DNA of 64,000 bases from Manduca sexta (Eukaryota > Arthropoda > Insecta > Lepidoptera > Sphingidae): NCBI RefSeq assembly GCF_014839805.1, contig NC_051135.1, forward strand, positions 14,945,291 to 15,009,290, in the 5' to 3' direction. The notes under the pieces were generated by a model. The model was not told the DNA's origin. It searched no databases and worked only from the letters and a program-made list of their open reading frames with translations. A program made the position numbers and the translations under genes. Below are positions 23,880 to 34,261 of the stretch, in pieces (positions within the stretch are counted from its first letter, which is position 1; each line of letters starts with the position of its first letter).

Positions 23880-24035
23880 TATTTCCCAGCTTATCGCCAT
23901 ACTGGGCACAAATTCCGGACGCCGAGTTGATATTGAGCAGAAAAACCCAAATATCACTTTCCCCAACCCGGAATTCGAACCGAGGATTTTAGAGCGGTGG
24001 CATACCGCGCTCGCAACACAGTACTCCACCGATAC
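23880..24035 (-). repeat. SINE family B, minus strand
   Basis: GGGCACAAATTCCGGAC, ATATTGAGCAGAAAAACCCA, CCAACCCGGAATTCGAACC and the degenerate tRNA-like head follow in reverse-complement order. Confidence 0.75.
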
Positions 24036-24564
24036 AGTAAACATTACTGATATTAAGTTTGGCGTACAAGATATATTTTTTAAAACCCTTAGTGAAGCCC
24101 AATGAAAATGTCGATCAGCAGGTGGTCTTTTATTGTCATTTACTGCATAAGTGACTTTGCTAGAAGACTGCATAATTTCAAATAAGTTCTATAAACCGCA
24201 GTACACTAGACATTAAACTAAATTACTTGACGATTACTCATCCAGAGTAGACGACGGTTTATTATTAGATCTGCGTCATAGAACCTTGGGTTTTGAACTG
24301 GAAAATTGACGGCATGGAAATTATATTGGAATGAGCGAAATGTTTAACACATTCGGTGTCAGCTGATGTACAACTAGAACGGCTGGTATTGCTGAAGGGT
24401 ATCGAGGAAGGTAGCTTCTCATAGACTGATAGACTACTATGCCCAAACACCCACCACTGTAACTATTGTAAACCAAGATCGGTCAAATAAAACTTCATAT
24501 TGACACCGAGCAGTAACCTATAACGAAACAAATCAATTAAAATAAAAAAATACATATAAATAAT

Positions 24565-24700
24565 AGTCCGTCCCGTGACCATGAAGGCTGCAGTCTTCGA
24601 AACGTCGGGAGAAAATTATTATATAAAACCGTGATTAAATCCCCAGTTTTATTTCAATGTCTTATCCGCGTAAATATAAGAAATCAGTACATCATAAATC
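24565..24700 (+). repeat. Dispersed repeat family Y, copy 2
   Basis: Contains GGCTGCAGTCTTCGAAACG, AAAACCGTGATTAAATCC and the AATATAAGAAATCAG end. Confidence 0.55.
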
Positions 24701-25739
24701 AAATAAAATAATACAGAAGAATTTGTTTTAATTGAGCTCCAAGCCTAAAAAAGTAATTTTCATTTAATTGGTGTTGAAATAATTATATTGCTTTAGGTAG
24801 TTATTAATCAGTTGATTTAATATGGATGTCAGTATAAAATAGATACAGAGTGTAATTGGTTGAACGATTGTCTACAATAGTATGATTAATTCATTTGATA
24901 ATAATGGTAATCATTTTTTTATAAACATCTAATGTGTTATGCGCTTACGGATAAAAACTTTTTTGAATAGGATGGATGATAAATGAAATACCATATTCTA
25001 AATATGGCGAAGTCACACGTGTAATTGATGCTACTTACCTGTTCGCACAGGAAGAAGAAGAAGTTCGCACAGAAGCACGTGACTTCGATAACATAAAAGA
25101 CACTGTAAATGAATGTCCTTCTGTTTTATGTTTTAGTATAAAAGTAGCTTGTAAGTTTTTCCAGGGAAGGGTCTGTGGCGAATTTAATTCACTCGTTCAA
25201 TGGTTCCTGCGTTTTCTTCTAATAATCATCCGATTCTACACACACCGTCGCGTAATTTAATTATAATTTTAGTAAGATGTATATAAGCTACCTAAGAATA
25301 CTTCTATAAGTAATACGAAATAAGATTAATGAGGGTACTGAATTCAAAGTCGTTCGAAGGTTACTAAAAACAATATTTTTATGTGTTCTGCTTCCATAAA
25401 TTCAAACTATTACGATTTTAATAAATTACAAAAACATAACAATTGTGTTACAAACAGCAACTAATCAAGTTTATTTATTGTGTATATTATTATCGTAGCA
25501 GAATAAAGATGCAATGAGTCTTGTTTATTAAAGAATACTCAAAAATTATCGACCTAAGGAAGTTAAGGAATATGATCATTAAGATAGGGTACATTCCTAC
25601 ATTTAATTTATTAAAGCCTTAAATGTAACACGAAGAAAAAAATTCTTCTGTGAAAACAGCATCAAAATTAGAGGAAAATGATGCAGTTATCCACATTTTA
25701 AAAAATATTTTGAGCAAGAGAAGGGTTGTAATAGGGTTT

Positions 25740-26260
25740 TTAACGCTGTGTCCTGTGGCTCGGGGGCATCTAGAGAATTCCGCCACGGCATCCCCTGCCT
25801 GTCGTAAGAGGCGACTAATTGGGGCTTAGAGGAGTCGCGGGGCGAGCAGTGGGGGCTGTTCGCTCAACTACAGCGACTCCTAGATGGACGACAATGCGGG
25901 TAGTCGGCCTCCCGATGTCGTAGACGCCAAAAGCGTCCTTTAGCGTATGGGGGCATCTTAGCCCCCTCAATTAGAGAGGTGTCGCAATGCGGTAACGTGC
26001 AGCGACGGTTCCGAACAGCTATCTCAGTGCAACAAGAGTTTGCGCCGAAGAAGGCCACCGCGGGTTTTGGTTGTTATGCTGGTGTAATGTATATTCAGGG
26101 ATAGGGACTCAGTCTAGTGTTCGCTCGGACGATGCAATAGTCCCGAGTGTTGACATTGGGCTGTAAGACTGGTGAAACCAACATTACCGTTCCACTCACC
26201 CCCCAAATAGCGGTAACGATAACGCGGTTTTACCCCGCGAAAAAGTGTATTATATCGCTA
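25740..26260 (+). repeat. GC-rich LINE leader-like fragment
   Basis: Includes CACGGCATCCCCTGCCTGTC and GTAAGAGGCGACTAATTGGG, a motif I associate with leaders of lepidopteran R1-type LINEs. A GC-rich tail with CAAACTCTTGTTGCACTGAG on the minus strand follows. No long ORF. It ends in AT-rich DNA near 26260. Confidence 0.45.
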
Positions 26261-26439
26261 CCTCTTGCTTACGCCTGAAATGTTGTTGCCGGTGACGGCG
26301 CGCCTTGCTACGTGCATCTCTTTGTGTTATGTAACATTTACTCCATCCACCGGATTTTAAAGCCAGAAATTTAGAAAATATTTTTCTGTATTTTACTTTG
26401 CTATTATGACTTTACCGGTACATCTTAGTTTAATACGTA

Positions 26440-26598
26440 CCATCTCGCTCTATAACTTTAACCCAATGATTTCGATGAAATTTGGTATGGAGATTATTGA
26501 AACCTTGGGAACGGCATACTTTCTATCTTTAAAAATATTTAGTGGTACTTTTATCTCAGAAAAGTCTTTTCGCGGGTGAAGCCGGGAATTAACGCTAG
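26440..26598 (+). mobile_element. Helitron 3' end fragment
   Basis: CAATGATTTCGATGAAATTT and CGCGGGTGAAGCCGGG precede the terminal CTAG at 26595-26598, which is followed by T. Confidence 0.6.
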
Positions 26599-27538
26599 TA
26601 TCATAGCAGTTATCAATTAAAACAATGTTTTACAAAAAATAATATAATGTAATTTGTTTGTTATAGTTTGCATAAATTTCCCTATTATTAGAAGTTTGTT
26701 AATTCCAATATATTTCCTCCTTATCTCTACTCCACGAGTATGAGGTAAGACATGTGCAGCTATTGACATTTTGAAATGCATACAATTTGAATACTTAATA
26801 AATTCTTTGGATATATAAATCACTGTGCTTTTATGTCTACGTTTTGATTTTGAAGTTATATACTTAATATGGGTATTTTTATGTTTTAATTATATTTTTT
26901 TGCGATCCGACAACAATATGTGGGTTTTTCGTATGATTTTCATGATTTTGGACCTCTCTAAATAAGGTAGGTGACGGTATCACTATGACAAAAACATTTT
27001 GTCTCTATATGACTGAAAAGAGTATTGTGTCAACTCCGGATTATTATTCTCACTACATTAACAATTAGAGCATAAAATGCTACCTTTAGGTATCCATCGA
27101 GGTTAAACTAGTACCCATATGTATATAACGAGATAGCGACTGTCATAAACCTGCTGAAAATGGCTCTTCTTGTGACAAATATATCCCATAAGAAAAAGTC
27201 GGTACAATTCAGGCGTCCGTCATAAAGTATAATTTCTCTTGACTATTGATAGTGTGAATCTGACTAATTGAGTATCTGTGGGCCCCGTTAGACCTCCTAG
27301 CATAGGCAAAAGACTGCCCTTAGGGAACCAAAATGAAATGTATCCGTCCTGCCTCACAATACACATCCCGAGAATGCAATTGAAAGCAATAAACTGAAAT
27401 ATTTTTAAAAGTTCAATACAGAGAATCTAAATATACAGTGACGCACCTAAATATACGCCAGTTGTGTGCGGTGTTGGTGTCGGGCGGACGTGTGTGCGAC
27501 CAGTGAGCGATGAACCGCGCCTATCGACGTAACTCATC
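26599..27538. other. Intergenic DNA leading to a candidate first exon
   Basis: AT-rich without recognisable features up to about 27430. From 27440 to 27538 composition rises (GTGTGCGGTGTTGGTGTCGG and nearby), compatible with a promoter or 5' UTR of the second CD36-family gene. Confidence 0.35.
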
Positions 27539-27554
27539 ATGGCTAAATGTACCG
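27539..27554 (+). CDS. Candidate first coding exon of a second CD36-family gene
   Basis: ATCATGGCTAAATGTACCG is followed by the donor GTAGGT. The exon would encode MAKCT and end in phase 1, which exon 2 at 32248 requires, so the joined start would read MAKCTGKLAS. The intron would be 4.7 kb. The exon is very short and rests only on its start context, donor, phase and GC-richer leader, so another first exon is possible. Confidence 0.35.
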
Positions 27555-29085
27555 GTAGGTCTTTGTAACTGGTCATTATTTTTAATAGTGCTAATTTGTT
27601 TACAGTTTGTGAGTAATAACTCGTCACATTTATTAATAAAAGTGTTCGTATATTGAATCATGAAAAAATAGGTTATGTCATTTGTTAGCACTGAATTTTT
27701 TTCAGTAACTTTGCTCTTAAATTTTTACACACGTTTAATATGCAATTAATTTTGGTTTACATTACGCCTTTAAGTAATATCAGCTTTTTGAAATTTTCCA
27801 GTAACTTTGCTCTATAATTTTGACAAATATTAAAATATGAGCATTTTTTGTGTGGTTTTTTCAAGTCTGTTCGAAATAACGTTACAAAATATAACGTCGT
27901 AGTTAGGTTACAATCATGGTTTGTACTTTCTTCCGAAGTAATTTGAGCATACTGAAAGTAATTTTTTTTACTGAAAACTGAATAATGAATCACTTATACA
28001 AAATGGTCATTGTTTGTAAACTCATGTCTTTTTTATGTTTACAATTTACAATTGAAACAACCTAATGAATGTGTATTAAAAGTACCTCTTCTTTTATGTG
28101 CGTAAAATTGCTTGAGATTTTTGCTAAAAACAGCTTTGATGCACTTAATAACATTATTTCATCCTCAAAAAATACTTTTGACAATAGCGATTCACATTTC
28201 TGGGCGATTAGATTAGAAATTGTGGAAAAGTCGATCTTGTTGTCAAAAGGCGCACTCTAATATATTTGGGTCTGAAAAAGCTAGGCTAATTCATAGAAAA
28301 GAAATCACACGTAATCGGTATCAGAAACAGAGATTATGAAAATACAAGTGTACATATTACATTTAGGACCCTGTGAAAAATTGGTGCTCTAGTTGCGATA
28401 AAGGCATTGTACGAGGTATTGCATTATGTACCCTAAACTGGTTGAACGAAATCAAACCTTAAAATCACCTGTGCAAATTTAATTAAATCAGATATCTTTG
28501 TGTAAACGAATGCCCTATTATTTTATTTTATGAATAAAAATATTTGATAACAACACAAAAAGTTTATTCGATTTTAATTTATGACTTTTTTATACTTATG
28601 TCGGTGACTCTTTGTCACTGCAGTACACGGATGAACAAAACAAGAACAGTTTAAACTAAAAGAGATATTTTCTGTAAAATCTTCGTGATCTATTATGATA
28701 ACATATCTCGAAGGTGATTGTTATGATAAAATATTTAGAAATATTTCATACGGTTTGATATGGGCGAACGTTTAGCGTCGCGGGTCGTATATAAAACATT
28801 TCTAAGAACTTTAACAATAACAAAGTGTAATGTTTCGTCTTGGTACTAGGTAGTCGTATTTTATAGAATTTGTCTTATATGTCAAATCATTGATTCAATA
28901 AGCCATAAGCAGGTGCCAATAATTTATAAAGACAATTTTTTTTATTCATGAAATAACATTCGTTTGTTTACGCTGTTGATAGCTGTTGTGTTGAATACAA
29001 AAGGACATTGCACCTTATGATCAGTGCATTAATTTAGATATAACGTAGGAAAGATGAATATAATTTCAATTGAACTTATAATAAA

Positions 29086-29316
29086 CTAGCTGACCCGACA
29101 GACGTTGTCCCGTCTTAACTATGAATTTGCAGCACGCATTCTGTCAATCGCTGACATTAATTTTCTAGCGTTCCGCTCAAGTTCCTTAATTTTTTCTTTC
29201 ATAAGATCCTTCACCTGACAATAACAAACACAACAAAAAAAAATAGTGAAATCGGTCCAGCTGTTCACGCGTAATGGCGTGACCAAGGGAAATAGGGATT
29301 CATTTTTATATATAGA
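29086..29316 (-). mobile_element. Short non-autonomous Helitron (231 bp), both ends intact
   Basis: On the minus strand it starts TCTATATATAAAAATG and ends GTCGGGTCAGCTAG, inserted between A and T. The plus strand shows CTAGCTGACCCGACAGACG at its left end. Confidence 0.7.
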
Positions 29317-29394
29317 TTTACTTATAAGAAAAATATAGTGTGATATAGATTAAAAAAAATTACACCCATCATACCATTATGCCCGAAGAGGTAG

Positions 29395-29580
29395 ACAGAC
29401 GTGTGTAACAACAGAACCCAGTTCGCCATGTGTGTTCCGTTCGATGATGTGTTAAATGGTAAGCCTACCGCCTATCGGGCATTAAATCTAGGCTATGAGC
29501 TGATAGCAGAACCGCCCGATATCAATTTGCCCAACCCGACATTCGAAGCTGGACGTCGCGTCGGAGCGTTTTCGTACTGC
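29395..29580 (-). repeat. SINE family B, diverged, minus strand
   Basis: GTGTTCCGTTCGATGATGTG, CCTATCGGGCA and GCCCAACCCGACATTCGAA follow the SINE-B order with many substitutions. Confidence 0.45.
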
Positions 29581-29639
29581 GCACGCAATACAACTACGTC
29601 ATTGAAGCTGTCTTAAAAATATTAGCTAGATTGTTTATT

Positions 29640-31092
29640 GACGCTGGACAGCCTCTGATCAGTTAAAAAATCTTGCCAAATATATACTTAGGCATCTATT
29701 GGCAAGATTTTTTTAGCTTAGTATCATTTTCCTATAGGATACGAGTTCTTTTCCCTGTTTGTTACCAATTCGTGTTTTGCATATACCTGATCGTGCGTCA
29801 ACCTAAATAAAAAAAATTGTAAAAATAAAATAAAAGGAATGTGTAAGGGTCACGTGAGATAGGTGTGTAGATATTGTGATTTTATTTAATGATGCAACTT
29901 TGTTAATTATGGATTATTTTAATGCTGTTAATGTCACATTGTTTAGTAATGTGCATTTTTATATAGGATTGGAAATGGTAAAATTGGATGCTTTTGAGCG
30001 TGATACACAGGGTTCAATTGAATTAGGTACAAATTAATTAGTTATATTATAGTCATCTGCTGTTCGCTTAATTCTCTATAATACTCACTACGACTACTGT
30101 ATTTTCAGTCTATTGAGTTCTGATGTTCAAAATATCCACAATGCACAGCACAGCATAAAAACAATTTCCAAATTTCTGATCCACTTTCATCTAACCCATT
30201 GAATGCACAACTGAATCTATTTTCATTCGCTTACGTAAAAAACTGAACTATAGTGCAATGAATAGTAAAAAACGAGATATTTTGGCACGAATCCTATCCC
30301 TGTTTTAATGTTTAACCCATATCAATAATGTCATATCTCACGAATCATGTCCTTATCTTTTGAATAGAGGTACATAGCTCAAATCATCGTACTTTTTGCC
30401 TTGTAAAAGACGAAACAATTAACAAAAATACAAATGTCTGTCGGGTGATTTGGTGCTGTTTTCCATCAAAGTGTTTTTAATTGCCTGGCCTAAGAATCTA
30501 ACCTCACGGCCCATAGCTTATATTTGCTGCCATGAGAGTTAGGACAAAGTACTATTTGAACATGACATTCATATCGATAATGTTAGGTCCTCCAGAAGTA
30601 ATGCGCGCTAATGGAGGGGCCCATGAGGACGAGTGAAATCTTCGCTATCACTGTGATGTCATAACAAAAGATAGTTATTATTAGGCTTTCGTCGCTATGT
30701 AATATAATTACATAGCTTGACAGAAATTGTTTTGGTTATATTTTGTTCCGAGTAACTTTGATTTTGACTTGGCTAAACCCCCAAGGCTAGCTTTGATCCA
30801 TGCTGCAACGCTCATTTAGAATAATTATGTATTTTGACCTGCGGCCGTAGCAGATGCCTTCTGGCAATAGTTAACACTAACCTTGCACATGCAAATGACA
30901 TAAAAATTCTCAGTCACAGCTCGGAGTTAGGAAGATGGTGGTGTGATACCCCAGAAAGCACGTAAGGCCGTTGGTCCTGCTGCTCTCTCTCTGGTCACAT
31001 CGGATTACAGTCTCACTGGATTATGAGAATAGAGGAACATATCGTGCACCAGTGTATTGCGCTCGCATTTGCGCACTATAATATCTCCTATA
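29640..31092. other. Intronic or intergenic DNA, nothing recognised
   Basis: No exon with plausible splice sites and no terminal repeats. A local inverted pair near 29664-29713 (AAAAATCTTGCCAA and TTGGCAAGATTTTT) can form a hairpin. If the exon at 27539 is real, this lies in intron 1 of the second CD36-family gene. Confidence 0.4.
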
Positions 31093-31425
31093 AGCGGCGA
31101 TAGCCTAGTTGAGTGTGGAACGGACTGCGAAGACGAATGTCCGCAGGTTCAAATCCCAAGGGCACACACCTCTGACTTTTCTAAAATCATGTGTGTATTC
31201 TTTGTGAATTTATCGTTCGCTTTAACGGTGAAGGAAAACATCGTGAGGAAACCTGCACATCTGAGAAGTTCTCTATAGGAATTTCGAAGGTGTGTGAAGT
31301 CTACCAATCCGCACTAGGCCAGCGTGGTGGACTAAGGCCTAATCCCTCTCAGTAGAAGAGGAGGCCCGTGCTCAGCAGTGGGCAAGTATATAATACAGGG
31401 CTGATATTATTATTATTATTATTAA
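31093..31425 (+). repeat. SINE family A, full length, tRNA-derived
   Basis: The tRNA-like head has GGCGATAGCCTAGTTGAG (A-box-like) and GGTTCAAATCCC (B-box-like). A conserved body with CTTTAACGGTGAAGGAAAAC and GGACTAAGGCCTAATCCC follows, then a tail of ATT/TAT trinucleotides. Confidence 0.85.
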
Positions 31426-31924
31426 TATCTCCTGCGTACCTCGCTGGTCTCCGTTGAGATTGACCGCCGTGGCCGAAATTAGGCTAGGAGGGAATCATGT
31501 CGTTCCCATATATGTTTCTTTTTTACATTAGCGTTAACTACTTCAGAAAAGCATCTTGGCTACAGCCTCTGGAGATTATGTAGAAAAGTGAAAAATCAAT
31601 ACAGAATATTATGCAGATTATTATTGAACACAAGGAACTTATAACACACACGACCTTTTTGTTATTTATTGAAGTTTGTAATTAATGTCGGATAACAATA
31701 ACAATTAAAAAGATATGAAGCTTTTATAAAAGAAAAATAAGAAATAATTACTGACGAAATTCAAAGTGACCTTTAGAACGAAGTAAATATTTAGATTTTA
31801 CAATAACATCCGACATAGAGTCTCTTCTTTGGCTATGTTCAGTTTTGTTTATTTGACAGTCAACTGAAATGAAGTCACACATACACACACATAATGCATT
31901 TATCCCTGAATGTAAAAGGTACAA

Positions 31925-32030
31925 CCAGGGCTCACACTTTTGGTCAAGTGTGTTCTGTCCCATGATGTGATAGGAAGCGGGCCTATCGCTATATTGGGCA
32001 CAAATTCCAGACTCGGGGCTGATACTTATA
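31925..32030 (-). repeat. SINE family B fragment, minus strand
   Basis: GTGTTCTGTCCCATGATGTG, CGGGCCTATCGC and GGGCACAAATTCCAGACTC match the middle of SINE B. Confidence 0.65.
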
Positions 32031-32247
32031 TTATCATGTAAATTATTTTTTAGTATATATAGAAATAAATTTGGTAAAGCTTCTATTTAATAAACTTATA
32101 ATTATTTCAAAGGCGTTTAAAATTTACATACCCAGTGTCAGTTACAACAGTTAAAACCTTAACCACTCGCAATACTTACTATCTTGTACTTTTTTCAATC
32201 AGCAAGTATTATAAATACTTATACTCGTTTTGAAATACTGTTTCCAG

Positions 32248-32342
32248 GAAAGCTGGCGTCGACAACGACAATCGGCCTTCTGTTGGTAATACTGCCCGTC
32301 ATATCATTACTGCTGAATCCAATGCGCCTGATTGTTAACTAT
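32248..32342 (+). CDS. Exon 2 of a second CD36-family scavenger receptor (partial gene)
   Basis: Flanked by TTTCCAG and GTAAGTGT, this 95-nt exon reads GKLASTTTIGLLLVILPVIS and then LLLNPMRLIVNY. That is the N-terminal membrane helix of a CD36-family protein. Exon 2 of the complete gene at 10460-10554 has the same length (95 nt), entry phase (1), exit phase (0) and GK...P...P.....Y pattern. It is therefore a tandem paralogue, about 22 kb away in the same orientation. Exon 3 and later exons are not visible between here and 33590; they may lie in or beyond the N gap, or the copy may be a relic. The open frame and consensus splice sites argue against old decay. Confidence 0.78.
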
Positions 32343-32369
32343 GTAAGTGTATTTAATTTCATTCTGATA

Positions 32370-32455
32370 TTCCGTTAGGGCGATCTGGAAATCTTTTGGG
32401 GAGGCCCATGTTTATCAGTGGACATCCTGCGGCTGATGATAATGATGATGATTCC
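32370..32455 (+). repeat. RTE-type LINE 3' tail just after the exon
   Basis: GATCTGGAAATCTTTTGGGG, GGCCCATGTTTATCAGTGGA and a (GAT)n end, starting about 28 bp downstream of the exon's splice donor. Confidence 0.6.
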
Positions 32456-33590
32456 AATCAATGTGAGATATGTTGTCAAAAGACGAGTTGCATTACCATC
32501 GATACTTTTATGCAGTGCTTCACTTGACTCGAATCACAAAACGACAAGTGCCCGTATATTGCCAGTGATACAATTGCTACAATTGTACTAATTAATATTG
32601 ATTGCAATTGAGATCAATTGCTGACGTAACTATTTGGGATTCATCACGGAATGATATGAATGTAATCAACAAAAATTATGTAATTATGCCTACATATAGG
32701 GAGAGTATTATATTATAAGAGGTAGATATACAAAGGATTTTTATGGATTAATTAAAGCTGTTTTCAATAAACGATCCTAATTTAAATCTTCAATTCTATT
32801 TCGAGAATGAACCAACCAAAATAACTCATTTGTAAGCATGTCAAAAAGAACTTTCTTCTGATTAGTCCATTTTTGAAACAATTCGAAAAGGGATTAGGTT
32901 CGATTATTGAAAATGGTGGTTAATGGTACATGATCACCAACCATAAAAACTGTTGAGGAAATATGGATATACACTTATTAATAAAGAGAATGAAGATTTG
33001 GCAAAAAGAGATTGATGGCTTATATTTTGTACGTAGTTTACAAACTTAATGCAAATCTCATACCTTATTTGATTAATCTAGTAAATAAATACAGAAACGT
33101 TCTAAAACACAATACAAGTTCGATAAAAATGAGCTGACCCCACGTAAAGGGTCATAATTGTCAACATCGTGAGTTAAATAGGAACATCGAGTCAATAGTA
33201 TGCGGGCGAGTGAATGATATAAATTTAAATTGACGGCGGGACGAAATTTGAATAATGTAATATTTATATATACATTACTAGCACAAGCTGCTCTTAATTA
33301 ACGGAGGAAAGGTATGCAATGAACCGAAGAAGGACAGAGAAAGGAGAAAACATATGAGTTTGGGAAGAACATAAATGATAATGAGTCATAAAGCAATTAT
33401 AATTAATACATGTAAATCCTAAAATGTACTGTCAATTAAGTTAAATGAACATGACACACTTTCCATACAAACATGAATTGATTAAAATAAATATAACTAT
33501 ACAATGAACTTTACAAATGGTGAACAATATTCCATTCTTCATTGTGAAAGCCAGTGACGCACATTTCATTAATAATCGCCATGGCAACAA
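32456..33590. other. AT-rich DNA up to the assembly gap
   Basis: No downstream exon of the CD36-family paralogue, no 3' exon of the transporter and no repeat ends could be seen. Confidence 0.45.
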
Positions 33591-34090
33591 NNNNNNNNNN
33601 NNNNNNNNNNNNNNNNNNNNNNNNNNNNNNNNNNNNNNNNNNNNNNNNNNNNNNNNNNNNNNNNNNNNNNNNNNNNNNNNNNNNNNNNNNNNNNNNNNNN
33701 NNNNNNNNNNNNNNNNNNNNNNNNNNNNNNNNNNNNNNNNNNNNNNNNNNNNNNNNNNNNNNNNNNNNNNNNNNNNNNNNNNNNNNNNNNNNNNNNNNNN
33801 NNNNNNNNNNNNNNNNNNNNNNNNNNNNNNNNNNNNNNNNNNNNNNNNNNNNNNNNNNNNNNNNNNNNNNNNNNNNNNNNNNNNNNNNNNNNNNNNNNNN
33901 NNNNNNNNNNNNNNNNNNNNNNNNNNNNNNNNNNNNNNNNNNNNNNNNNNNNNNNNNNNNNNNNNNNNNNNNNNNNNNNNNNNNNNNNNNNNNNNNNNNN
34001 NNNNNNNNNNNNNNNNNNNNNNNNNNNNNNNNNNNNNNNNNNNNNNNNNNNNNNNNNNNNNNNNNNNNNNNNNNNNNNNNNNNNNNNNNN
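33591..34090. other. Assembly gap, exactly 500 N
   Basis: The round size indicates a placeholder of unknown true length. The second gap at 52236-52735 is also exactly 500. Confidence 0.95.
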
Positions 34091-34175
34091 TGATATCAAT
34101 AATCTCGTTCGAAAATAATGACAGACGACCTCGTAAAGGTTGCAGTAATTCGTTGAATGTAGACCACTTCGAATA

Positions 34176-34260
34176 GGTTTATCTCGAAATTTCTAGGGGA
34201 GGCCTACGTTTAGCAGTTGAGTTGCAAAAGCTGAACAAGATGAAGTAGATGAATAACTTA
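34176..34260 (+). repeat. Weak RTE-type LINE 3' tail
   Basis: ATCTCGAAATTTCTAGGGGA, GGCCTACGTTTAGCAGTTGA and GATGAAG repeats resemble the tails at 18770 and 32370 but are more diverged. Confidence 0.4.
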
Positions 34261-34261
34261 C

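Larger units (their letters stand above)
22751..25739. other. Intergenic AT-rich DNA with a few repeats
   Basis: Contains a minus-strand SINE-B (about 23880-24035) and a family-Y copy (24565-24700). No exon, RNA gene or terminal repeat was recognised elsewhere. Confidence 0.45.

Noticed and set aside
33517..34176. Frames crossing the N gaps (also 52160-52801)
   Set aside because: Open only because N codons contain no stops.
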